Below, in pieces: positions 1 to 7,700 of a stretch of 14,415 bases of DNA. The stretch lies in assembly GCA_022496185.1 (NCBI GenBank), contig WTXG01000549.1, positions 1 through 14,415 of the forward strand. Reading direction: 5' to 3'. This DNA comes from Multifurca ochricompacta (lineage: Eukaryota; Basidiomycota; Agaricomycetes; Russulales; Russulaceae). The notes under the pieces are model-generated. The model worked only from the letters and a program-made list of their open reading frames with translations, ran no database searches and was not told the origin of the DNA. The first letter of the stretch is position 1. Each line of letters starts with the position of its first letter. The position numbers were made by a program, and so were the translations under genes.

Positions 1-2
1 GG

Positions 3-386
3 TCTCGATCCCCTTCCATTGTTCACTGGTCAACCACATCTATCCTGTTACAGATATCTACGTCTCTGGAACATTGCCCACTCGAAAACCCTAGTGAACT
101 ACGAGAATTCCACCTCCACTGCTCTGCCCAGCTTGCAACTCAAAGAGCCAATCATCTTGATATCTACCATCCTTTGAGTGAAGCCAACCGCATCACCACA
201 GACCCCTTGTACTTTGAAAACCTCCTTTGGCGACTTCGCATTATTATCTCTGCCCCAGGAATAGTTGAAGAGTATTACTGGATCCACAGAAATATCCGCA
301 ACTATCGTCTAGACGATGCTGTCCTTCGCCAGCCTATCAAGTCTTCTACGCCTGGAAGCCCAAGGGTGGACTACATACCGCCTTAA
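3..386 (+). CDS. Partial open frame upstream of gag, same frame, product unknown
   Basis: The frame is open from the window edge to TAA at 384-386 (127 codons) and contains no ATG, so any start lies outside the window. It is in the same frame as gag and separated from it by only that TAA, a TGA at 396-398 and twelve bases. The translation has a protein-like composition: aromatic and arginine-rich in the middle (LLWRLRIII, then EEYYWIHRNIRNYR) with a proline-rich end. I recognise no domain. It could be a separate pre-gag protein of the retrotransposon, a former N-terminal part of gag now cut off by two stops, or a chance open frame in the leader. Its length without stops and its position inside the element favour a real coding past. 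Confidence 0.4.
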   Translation, partial: SRSPSIVHWSTTSILLQISTSLEHCPLENPSELREFHLHCSAQLATQRANHLDIYHPLSEANRITTDPLYFENLLWRLRIIISAPGIVEEYYWIHRNIRNYRLDDAVLRQPIKSSTPGSPRVDYIPP

Positions 387-398
387 CACCCGCTCTGA

Positions 399-1859
399 AT
401 GACCTCAGAACGGCCTCTTACTGCTGAAGAACTAGCTCAGATCCCCTTTGGCTTTACCCACCCCATCTTTGACTACGACGACAGTGCTTTTGTTGCTACC
501 TGGAAGGGAGACAACTACTATACTCAGACTCTTGGAACTGACTGGAAACGCCTTCGAGACAGTCACACCCTCCCTGCAAAAGAATACCTCAGTAATTTCC
601 CTAACATCGACCTCATCAGCAACCTTGACTCTCACACATTCTACAGAACATACAACGGGAAGGAAGTCCGTTGGTCTGACACCCATACAGCTTGGGTTTA
701 TCTTAATAACCACTGTGTCCAGTTCCCTATTGCCTCCATCACCTCTGACGAAGAAGAAGTATCCCAATCCCTTGAAGCTGTAGAGCAATCCCTTTGTGCT
801 ATCACTCTTAGGACCCCTCCTACTCTCCCATCATTATCCCTTGCCTCCACTGCCACTGCTATAGCTTCACACCCCCCCAAGACAACAACATCCCTACATA
901 CCATGAGTACTGCTGCTGCCTCCAATGGAAAGATCTTGGGGTCGCCCCCAGAATCTTTTGATGGCCAAGCCTCTAAAGCAGAACGCTTCTGGTCTCAGCT
1001 AGCCAACTATTATTACCTAAATGAAGGGGCCTTCACTGATGAAAGTAGACGAGTCTCTGCAGCCCTCACCCACTTTAAACTTGACACACCAGCAGGAGAA
1101 TGGGCCAGAGACCGCACCAACACTGCACTCCAAGCCAACCCCCCTTCCTTTGGGACATGGGACCGCTTCAGAATTGACTTTGAGAAACAGTTTATCCCAG
1201 TAGAAAGTCGCCTCCTATCTACCAAAGCCATGTATGAAATTCGTCAAGGCACTCGCCCCTTCAATGACTGGTACCAAGAGTGGTCCACCCATGCTACCCA
1301 TGCTACAGTGGATGAAAACACCAAAATCTATGCCTTCCAAAGCATGATCAATCAAGGCCTAGGACAAAAACTTCTTGGACTATCCCCACAACCCACCACA
1401 CTCCGTGATCTTGTCACTAAGGCTAGAGAGTTTGATGCAGCATGGCAGCTCTATGGCAAGACTACCAAGCCTCGACCTCCCCATCTGCGTGTTGGAGAAG
1501 TTACCACTGACAACCAAGAAGCCCAAGTCAACTTTGTTACTCCCTCCCAACCCAGAAATCCAAACACTCCCCCACGCACTACCAAGCTAACCCCAGAAGA
1601 AAAGAAATACCGACGGGAAAACAAGCTCTGCTTCTACTGTGGAAAACCTAACCACATTGCTAACCAGTGTCGCAGCAAGACCAGGGCTATCCAAGGTCAA
1701 GGACCTCCTCGCACCACTCCAATAAGAGCCCTGGCATCAGAAGAAGCACCTCCCCAGAAACCTCAACCTCCCCCTGATTACCTTTCAGTATCCACAGCCA
1801 GGAGTTATGAAGATCCAGTACCATACATGATGGACAAGGATGGACCTTCGGATTTTTAA
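399..1859 (+). CDS. gag: Gag polyprotein with CCHC zinc knuckle, intact
   Basis: The 486-residue frame starts at ATG 399 and ends with TAA 1857-1859. Residues about 187-353 match the retrotransposon gag (capsid) pattern: FDG start, ALTHF, a W-rich middle, FEKQFIP, and a helical end before YG. A nucleocapsid zinc knuckle CX2CX4HX4C uses C411, C414, H419 and C424 (nt 1629-1670), followed by a basic and proline-rich tail. By family, Gag forms the cytoplasmic virus-like particle and packages the element RNA. Residues 1-168 precede the second plausible start (Met169, nt 903) and form an extra region rich in aromatics and acidic residues with a Ser/Thr/Pro linker. That is longer than a minimal Gag. 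No frameshift or stop is present, in contrast to the 3' two-thirds of pol. Confidence 0.9.
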   Translation: MTSERPLTAEELAQIPFGFTHPIFDYDDSAFVATWKGDNYYTQTLGTDWKRLRDSHTLPAKEYLSNFPNIDLISNLDSHTFYRTYNGKEVRWSDTHTAWVYLNNHCVQFPIASITSDEEEVSQSLEAVEQSLCAITLRTPPTLPSLSLASTATAIASHPPKTTTSLHTMSTAAASNGKILGSPPESFDGQASKAERFWSQLANYYYLNEGAFTDESRRVSAALTHFKLDTPAGEWARDRTNTALQANPPSFGTWDRFRIDFEKQFIPVESRLLSTKAMYEIRQGTRPFNDWYQEWSTHATHATVDENTKIYAFQSMINQGLGQKLLGLSPQPTTLRDLVTKAREFDAAWQLYGKTTKPRPPHLRVGEVTTDNQEAQVNFVTPSQPRNPNTPPRTTKLTPEEKKYRRENKLCFYCGKPNHIANQCRSKTRAIQGQGPPRTTPIRALASEEAPPQKPQPPPDYLSVSTARSYEDPVPYMMDKDGPSDF

Positions 1860-1861
1860 TG
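1857..1861 (+). promoter_or_regulatory. Overlapping stop-start TAATG at the gag/pol junction
   Basis: The gag stop TAA (1857-1859) shares its last A with an ATG (1859-1861) that opens the protease frame, which lies at -1 relative to gag. This arrangement fits termination-reinitiation. The protease frame is also open for some codons upstream, and the junction is T-rich (five T at 1853-1857), so -1 slippage cannot be excluded. No canonical X XXY YYZ heptamer is visible in the gag frame here. Confidence 0.6.
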
Positions 1862-2626
1862 TGTCCTACAGCTGCACTGTCTGTGAGGACTTCTTGTACC
1901 CCCAGTGTTCCCTGTATGAGCCGCTCTGCGGCCCTAGATAACCTTGGTTTTGAGCATGTATCCTTGTTAGTGACTAGAAATGCTAGATCACCTTCTATTG
2001 TGCTCAAAGCAGAACTCATTGGACGAAACACTGGGAAGAAAATCAGTGCACGTGCCCTAATAGACAGTGGGGCAGAAGGATTAATAATCCACCAAGACTA
2101 TGCCAAAGTGCATCACCTAACCTTGAGCACCCTTGCCAAGCCTTTCCGAGTCAAGAATGTGGATGGTACTAGTAATGCTAATGGAGCTATCCACCACACC
2201 ACAACCCAGATCTTGCGACTACCCTTCCAAGACCAATATCATGAAGAACTTGCGGAGTTCTATGTCACCAACATAGGGGATCATGACATTATCCTAGGAA
2301 CTGACTGGCTACGTTGTCACAATCCAGAAGTTAACTGGAAAAAAGACACTCTGACCTTGAAACATTGTCCCACATCCTGCACCCTCACCATGTCCCCTCT
2401 GACCCTTGCTTCAACACATCCCTCTTGCCCCACCCTATCTACTATCACAGTAAAACCTTTGATGGACCAAACACTCATAGCAGCGGCAGAAACCTTTGCA
2501 GCCTTAATCACAGATCATCCCATGATAACTCCAGAAGAAGTACCTCTGAGTTCATTGTCCACATTCGTGCCAAAACCACTATGTCCACCCAGATTGCCGC
2601 AGATCAAGTGAGGACCCCTGCCTCCT

Positions 2627-3470
2627 TAGAAGAACAACTTCCCCCTGAATACCTTGCATACCGATCTGTCTTTGAAGAGAAAGCCTCTCAACGTTTACCA
2701 CAGCACCAACCATGGGACCATGCTATAGAACTTAAACCAGATGCCAAAGTACGGACTGTGGCATCTACAAGCTCACCCCTGAAGAACAGAAAGCACTTGA
2801 CACCTTCTTAAATGACCACCTTGCCAAGGGATACATCAGAGAATCCAAATCCCCTATTGCTAGCCCCTTCTTCTTTGTGAAAAAGAAGGATGGAAAACTA
2901 CATCCTGTCCAAGACTATCTGCCTTAAATGAAATCACAGTAAAGAATGCTTACCCCCTACCCCTGATCCCAGAACTCATTGACAAACTTCATCATGCTCG
3001 TTACTTCACCAAGTTTGATATCCACTGGGGATATAACAATATCCGCATCAAAGAAGGAGATGAATGGAAAGCTGCCTTTAAGACCAATCGCGGTCTCTTT
3101 GAACCCCTTGTCATGTTCTTTGGACTCTGTAACTCCCCTGCCACATTCCAGCCTTCATGAACAGAGCCTTTGAGGATCTCCTTGCTACCGACCATGTTGT
3201 CATCTATATGGATGATATCTTGATATTCACAGACACCATGGAACACCACAAAACACTTACCCACCAAGTCCTCCAATGCCTCCAACAGTTTGACCTATAC
3301 CTAAAGCCTGAAAAATGCACCTTTGCCCAGACGACCATTGACTACCTTGGCCTTGTCATCACAGCTGGCTGTATCCAGATGGACCCAGCTAAGTTGGATG
3401 GTATCACAAAATGGCCTTCCCCATGAACCCTGAAACAACTCCAAGCCTTCCTTGGGTTCTGTAACTTCTA
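2627..3470 (+). pseudogene. Reverse transcriptase domain of pol (broken)
   Basis: The fingers motif FVKKKDGK (about 2874-2897), motif A FDI (Asp codon 3017-3019), the palm segment around FGLCNSPATFQ and the catalytic YMDD at 3205-3216 are all visible. All three catalytic aspartates are kept. Frame changes near 2755, 2920, 3150 and 3475 and the TGA at 3424-3426 interrupt the domain. The residue after FDI is His, where Arg is usual in this group. A CGC to CAC change at a CpG would explain it. Confidence 0.9.
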
Positions 3471-3476
3471 CCGAGT

Positions 3477-4070
3477 TTTATCAAAGACTTCTCCCTCATT
3501 GCCCGCCCCCTCCATGACCTCACCAAGAAAGACACCCCTTTCCTCTGGACCCCTGACCATGACCTAGCCTTTTCCACCCTAAAAAATGCCTTCACCACTG
3601 CCCCTGTCCTTGCCCTCCCAGATCATACCAAGGCCTTCGTGTCATCACAGATGCTAGTGACTTCGCCATTGGTGCCATCCTTGAACAGCCCGATGAGCTC
3701 AATCGCTACCACCCCCTTGCCTTCCTTTCCAAATCCATGCTGGATGCTGAACGTAACTATGACATCCACAACAAAGAACTGCTTGCCATTGTCCGAGCTC
3801 TTGACACCTGGAGACACTACCTGGAGGGTGCAACCCTCCCCTTTGAGGTGTGGACAGACCACAACAATCTGACTTACTTCCGCTCCAAACAGAAGCTCTC
3901 CCGCCGCCAAGCACGGTGGGCCCTTGAACTGTCACATATAACTTCGCCATTGTTCACAGACCTGGCTCTTTCAACAAATCTGATGCTCTGTCCGGCGTCC
4001 AGACCATAAAGAGGGGATAGAGCATGACAATGATGAGCGCATACTCCTGGACTCCAAGTTTTTCGCATTC
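3477..4070 (+). pseudogene. RNase H domain of pol (broken)
   Basis: This segment follows the RT connection region. It shows the RNase H start TDAS (Asp codon 3650-3652), the central Glu in KELLAI (codon 3776-3778) and WTDHNNL, which carries the third acidic residue. RNase H degrades RNA in the RNA:DNA hybrid and leaves the polypurine primer for plus-strand synthesis. Frame changes lie near 3638, 3937, 3994 and 4068. The final part encodes the linker DHKEGIE, whose DNA is the internal polypurine tract listed separately. Confidence 0.85.
4002..4020 (+). other. Internal copy of the polypurine tract (possible central PPT)
   Basis: GACCATAAAGAGGGGATAG at 4002-4020 matches GACCCTAAAGAGGGGATAG at 5591-5609 in 18 of 19 positions, with the last 13 bases identical. 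It lies at the RNase H/integrase junction of pol. The second copy is the tract directly beside the 3' LTR. Use as a second plus-strand priming site is inference; see findings. Confidence 0.6.
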
Positions 4071-4075
4071 AAGCC

Positions 4076-5330
4076 ATGAAAACCACAGTCACAACAACTC
4101 ATGACTCCACCTTACACCACAGAATCAAAGATTGCCAAGACCATGACAATGAGGTCACCCAAGCCCTGACCACCATCCTACATAATGGCCCACGTTCCCT
4201 TGCCAGAGGACTGGAGGACTGGAACCTAGAGAATGGCCTAATCCTACACAAGGGCCAAGTATATGTCCCCAAATCCCAGGAACTGCGAAGGGACATTGTA
4301 AAATTACATCATGATTCCATTGCCACAGGACATCCAGGCAGATGGAAGACCTATGAACTAGTATCATGAGAATTCTGGTGGCCAGGGATATCCTCCTTTG
4401 TCAAAGAATATGTGGATGGTTGTGCCACCTGCCAAGAAACCAAAGTTCGACCTCAGTTACCCATTCCTTTACAACCCAATCAAGTCCCAACCCAAGTATG
4501 GGGAACAATCACCATGGACTTTATCACAGACCTACCCCTATCCCACTCCTATGACTCTTTATTTGTGGTGGTGGACCGATTCAGCAAAGCCACCATCATT
4601 GTTCCCTGTACCAAAGACATCACTGCTCCAGAACCTCCAAGCTATTCCTTGAACATGTATGGAGGCGCACTGGCCTCCCAGACCAAGTCATCTCTGATTG
4701 AGGTCCCCAATTTGCATCCAAAGTCATGAAAGAAATGTGGAGCAAATTAGGAGTACAATCATCCTTGAGCACTGCCTATCACCCCCAGACTGATGGAGAG
4801 ACTGAACGAGTCAACCAAGAACTGGAACAATATCTCCGTGTCTTCTGCAACTTCCAACAAGATGACTGGGCAGAGCTGATCCCCTTTATGGAGTTTGCCC
4901 ACAATGCTAGAACCCATAGTGCCACCAAAAATCCCCCTTCGAAATCTGGTATGGCTTCCAACCAGAGTTTATTCCCCCACTCCATTTTGCAACCCCCATC
5001 CTATCGGTTGAAGAAAGACTCCGCACCCTAGAAACTATCCGCAGTGAAGTGGCTGCTGCCCTTCAGGTTGCTGCAGAACTCATGAAGCAGTCGAGACCAG
5101 ATGGACCCCTTCATGCTTTCAAGACAGGAGAACTGGTTTGGCTGGAAGGAACAAACATACGCACCACTCACCCCAAGGCCAAACTCAGTCCCGACGTCAT
5201 GGCCCTTTCAAGGTCATATACTCTGGCCCTGTTAACTGCAAACTTGAACTCCCTAAGTCATGGCGCATCCACCCAGTCTTTCACAACTCTCTTCTGTCCC
5301 AGTACAAAGAAACCCCAGCCCATGGACCCA
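4076..5330 (+). pseudogene. Integrase of pol (broken)
   Basis: The N-terminal zinc-binding part keeps the His pair in HHDSIATGH and CATC (HHCC type, with TGA 4367-4369 between them where arginine is usual before FWWPG). The catalytic core has the first Asp in TMDFITDLP (codon 4517-4519), the second Asp directly before TGA 4699-4701 (codon 4696-4698) and Glu in DGETERVNQ (codon 4804-4806), a DDE set. A GPF motif near 5208 belongs to the GPY/F module typical of Ty3-type integrases. Frame changes near 4630, 4938 and 5194 break the domain. By family, integrase inserts the cDNA into chromosomal DNA. Confidence 0.9.
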
Positions 5331-5377
5331 ACTTCACCCGACCACCACCTGAACTTGTGAATGGGGAAGAAGACCAT

Positions 5378-5527
5378 TATGAGATAGAGACCATCTTGCA
5401 GTCTGCCCACACCCCTAACAGAAAAGGCATCCGTTACCTTGTTAAATGGAAGGGTTACCCTGCCTCTGAAAACTCTTGGGTCCCCTTCACTGACATGAAG
5501 AATGCCATGACCCTGCTTCAAAACTTC
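5378..5527 (+). other. Chromodomain at the integrase C-terminus
   Basis: About 50 residues beginning YEIETILQ, with the core YLVKWKGYPASENSWVP and a closing helix, form a typical chromodomain. Tyr, Trp and a second Trp are at the usual aromatic-cage positions, which suggests histone-tail binding. In chromoviruses this domain steers integration to marked chromatin. This module is open and undamaged, in the last frame segment that ends at TGA 5567. Confidence 0.88.
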
Positions 5528-5596
5528 CATCATCGCCATCCCACCTTGCCTAGACCCCCAACCCTCTGACAACCTGCTGTGGCACAGCAAGACCCT

Positions 5597-5609
5597 AAAG
5601 AGGGGATAG
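5597..5609 (+). other. 3' polypurine tract
   Basis: AAAGAGGGGATAG lies directly before the TGTCACG that starts the LTR. In LTR elements this RNase H-resistant tract primes plus-strand DNA synthesis. Its position between the pol stop and the LTR start fits exactly. Confidence 0.8.
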
Positions 5610-5943
5610 TGTCACGAACTGACACCCTAGAGACCTCCTGACCCCCTAGAAATCTCTGGATGCTCCCAGAGACCCTGCAGAACCCTCAGAAACGAAGATA
5701 ACCCTAGATTAAGACCAGAAAGGGGCCAGTCCGGACCAGGGCCAGACTCCTGCCAAATTGGAGACCTGTGGGAAGAGTACTAACAGAACCCCACACTGCC
5801 CAAACAGTAGCCTACAAACTGCAGACTGCAGATTCCTAACCCCAAAGAGTGGGGCTATTCTCATTGGTGGATCAATGGGGAGTTAAAGCAAAGTTAACCT
5901 CCCCTAAAGTAGTGCACAGACCAAAGTCCCAGTTGTAGTTATG

Positions 5944-5950
5944 TATATAA
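5944..5950 (+). promoter_or_regulatory. TATA box of the LTR promoter
   Basis: TATATAA within GTATATAAACC lies about 335 bp into the LTR, where U3 would meet R. Transcription would be expected to start about 30 bp downstream. No transcript evidence is available. Confidence 0.55.
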
Positions 5951-6137
5951 ACCCTTTGGGAATAGAATGGACAGCTCCAGACTGTCCACTTGTGATCCGG
6001 TACCTGGTTACCTAGGAGATTAGCCCCACATTGTGGAAGGCTTCTCATCCCTTGCCTCTGAGCTGTTCGCTTCGTCTCCCTGCACTTTCCCCCTCACTCT
6101 CACTCTTTCCCCACTTCCAAAAATCATCCCTCTTGCA

Positions 6138-6174
6138 TACAACCCACTGTCCAGGCAGTCGACAGTGAGTTGTA
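6138..6174 (+). repeat. Stem-loop at the 3' end of the LTR
   Basis: TACAACCCACTGTC (6138-6151) pairs with GACAGTGAGTTGTA (6161-6174) in 13 of 14 positions around a 9-nt loop. It ends three bases before the inferred LTR end. Confidence 0.65.
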
Positions 6175-6454
6175 ACATCATCACCTTTTGCAAGAATCCC
6201 CTGAGGGACTAGCCAAACAGATCAAGGTGGGCACATGAAGCGCACCACCTTGTGGACAGTTAAGGGCAAGAGAAATAAAATCGAAGCTCACTGTGACTTG
6301 TGATTGGGAAAGACGAAGTCTTGAAGCTGTGAGCTTGAAGAAAGGTTGGACTGATCAAAAGAAGAAACAGATCAGTAAAGCAAGCCCAGGGCCCATAACC
6401 TGTGAAACAGGCATGTGGCGCAGCATACTGACTGTAAGTTGTTAGCGTGTAAGG

Positions 6455-6601
6455 CTATAAAGACAAGTTACTTCAGAGGTAGAAGAAACTCTATATTACT
6501 ATACTACACACCTATAAAGACAAGTTCTATATACAGAGTTAGTCTAAGGTAGTGATGATAGTAGAGAGGACGACTTACACTTCAGAGGTAGAAGAAACTC
6601 T
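6455..6601 (+). repeat. Interspersed short direct repeats
   Basis: A 15-bp word (ctataaagacaagtt) occurs at 6455-6469 and 6512-6526. A 23-bp word beginning acttcagaggtag occurs identically at 6470-6492 and 6579-6601. The order suggests a local duplication of about 60-110 bp, later disrupted. No coding frame covers it. Confidence 0.8.
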
Positions 6602-6611
6602 GAAGTGTAAG
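6574..6611 (+). repeat. Perfect 14-bp inverted repeat with 10-nt loop
   Basis: CTTACACTTCAGAG (6574-6587) is the exact reverse complement of 6598-6611, and the loop is gtagaagaaa. The loop and adjoining arm bases recur at 6474-6492 with only a 4-bp stem left. Confidence 0.85.
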
Positions 6612-6641
6612 AGACGAAACAGACACCCTTATATACTATCC

Positions 6642-7164
6642 AAGGGATGGTCTGTGCACTGGGAATAAGTCCTCAAGTGCCGGACAAAGTCCAAACAATA
6701 AACATGAGGGAGTAAAGCTATTGGCTACTACAGAAATCACATGTTATCTGGTGTATCAGTCAGCTACTGCGGAATGTGAGAAAGAAAGTAATAATTATAG
6801 TGTAAAAAGTCCGAGACTCCGGTATCTAATCTAATCTACAAAGTAGCTAATCTAATCACCTGATGCCTGAAGCATCACCGAACATCTTCTGTGTTCAACA
6901 AGGGGAAATGGTCTGTGCGCACTGGGAATAAGTCCACAAGTGCCAGACAATAAACAAAGAGGGATAAAGGCCATTGGCCAAAGAGAAGTCATGTGCTTAC
7001 TGCACATTACTAAGTACATCACTAATCAGCTGAGTAAGGTGAGAAAGAATGTAATAAAGATATTGTAAAAAGTCCAAAACTCCGGAACCTAATCTAATCT
7101 TATCTACAGCTTTAAGCAAGACTTAGATGCCTGAAGCATCTCCAGACATGTCCTGTGTCAACAA
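6642..7164 (+). repeat. Diverged tandem duplication, two units of about 261 bp
   Basis: Unit A runs from about 6642 to 6901 and unit B from about 6902 to 7164. They share in order: ATGGTCTGTGC, CACTGGGAATAAGTCC, AAGTGCC, CAATAAACA, GGTGAGAAAG or its variant, TAAAAAGTCC, AACCTAATCTAATC-like blocks, a GATGCCTGAAGCATC hairpin and a final GTGT(T)CAACAA. Each carries an AATAAA (6697-6702; 6949-6954). No long open frame spans either unit. It could be a fragment of a non-autonomous element. No family recognised. Confidence 0.8.
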
Positions 7165-7245
7165 AATCCAGTGCATGGTGTGCACCAACCCAAACATCTC
7201 AACATTGGCCCATGTCACCCCCACTCCACAGCACCATTCCATTGT

Positions 7246-7700
7246 TTATTCCCCCCAGGAGTCCATGATGGTGGAGGCAGATGCACCAACCACCTTGCTA
7301 TCACATTGGCCCACCTTGGAGAGGGCCACCACATTGTGAATAAGCACAGTGGAGGCATGTGGGAGCTGCAGGAGGTCAGCCAGTTCAGTCTTTCAAGTGA
7401 AAGGGGCACCATGCCTGCAAGGTGAATGACAAATGTTAGTCCTGTGATATTGAAAGCCTTTGGAAAGGTGAGTACATACCCAAAGCCACTCATCTCCATG
7501 TCTTGTGTCCAGGTGCCACTGTTGTCAACATCCAAGTTGTCAAAGGTATCCTCCATAACACTGCACAGTTGACTGAGGTCTATCATCATGTCTCACATGC
7601 TTTGATACCCAGTCCAGCACAGCATGCCAGCACCACAGGCACCAAGGAAGAGCATGAAGAAGGCTGGCACAGGTGTGCCTGTCTGGTCATTGGTTGAGCC
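7246..7700 (-). pseudogene. Broken spliced gene relic, unknown family
   Basis: Read on the minus strand, a frame enters near 7700 with a hydrophobic stretch (PAFFMLFLGACGAGML, a possible membrane segment). It passes a TGA just upstream of Met at 7589 and continues through MEDTFDNLDVDNSGTW to a good splice donor GTATGT (7479-7474). A 65-bp intron (7479-7415) contains a CTAAC branch-like site and ends TTGCAG. After splicing the frame meets one more TGA and then a protein-like stretch (LADLLQLPHASTVLIHNVVA and beyond) to TAA at 7248-7246. The agreement of intron, phase and frame argues for a real former gene. The two TGA codons would both be CGA before a C-to-T change. I recognise no domain, and the 5' end is not found. 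Confidence 0.35.

Larger units (their letters stand above)
1859..5569 (+). pseudogene. pol: pol (protease-RT-RNase H-integrase-chromodomain), decayed
   Basis: Coding runs from ATG 1859 to TGA 5567-5569. The 5' part is open to about 2545 and contains the aspartic protease: catalytic DSG at residues 69-71 (nt 2063-2071) and a downstream ILGTDW motif (about nt 2291-2310) typical of retropepsins of this group. Beyond that, conserved motifs have to be followed through frame changes near 2550, 2755, 2920, 3150, 3475, 3638, 3937, 3994, 4068, 4630, 4938 and 5194. Each is a one-base loss relative to the expected frame. TGA stops sit at 3424, 4367 and 4699. All catalytic domains remain recognisable. 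The original product would have been cleaved by its own protease and acted inside particles and then in the nucleus. Domain entries follow separately. Confidence 0.9.
1..6177 (+). mobile_element. Ty3/Gypsy chromovirus LTR retrotransposon, 5' end outside the window, pol decayed
   Basis: The order is upstream open frame, gag with zinc knuckle, aspartic protease, reverse transcriptase, RNase H, integrase, chromodomain, polypurine tract and LTR. RT before integrase places it in Ty3/Gypsy (Metaviridae), and the C-terminal chromodomain makes it a chromovirus. The 5' LTR and primer-binding site are not in the window, so LTR identity (age) and target-site duplication cannot be assessed. Gag and protease are open throughout, while RT to integrase is broken by about twelve frame changes and three stops. 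This copy cannot make a full Pol and is presumably immobile unless helped in trans. The family assignment is secure; the right boundary is inferred from terminal TG...CA and the polypurine tract. Confidence 0.9.
5610..6177 (+). repeat. Probable 3' LTR (about 568 bp)
   Basis: The left end TGTCAC (5610) follows the polypurine tract. The most plausible right end is GTAACA (6172-6177), giving TGT...ACA termini that are imperfect inverted repeats. Inside are a reversed CCAAT (ATTGG near 5860), a TATA box at 5944-5950 and a pyrimidine-rich stretch (about 6070-6120). The start is well supported. The end is an inference, because the 5' LTR needed for alignment is not in the window. Confidence 0.7.
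6178..6641. other. Non-coding stretch after the LTR
   Basis: No credible open frame is present. It contains an 8-bp inverted repeat (AAGCTCAC near 6284, GTGAGCTT near 6330) and the short repeats and hairpin listed separately. It is purine-rich on the + strand. Confidence 0.5.

Noticed and set aside
432..788. Minus-strand open frame of 118 codons opposite gag
   Set aside because: It is antisense to a frame with clear Gag features and has no motif of its own; treated as a shadow.
5258..5590. Minus-strand open frame of 110 codons opposite the chromodomain
   Set aside because: The + strand encodes a clear chromodomain here; the antisense frame has no recognisable content.
6642..7164. CRISPR-like array
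   Set aside because: Only two long diverged units, no short identical repeats with unique spacers, and the context is eukaryotic.
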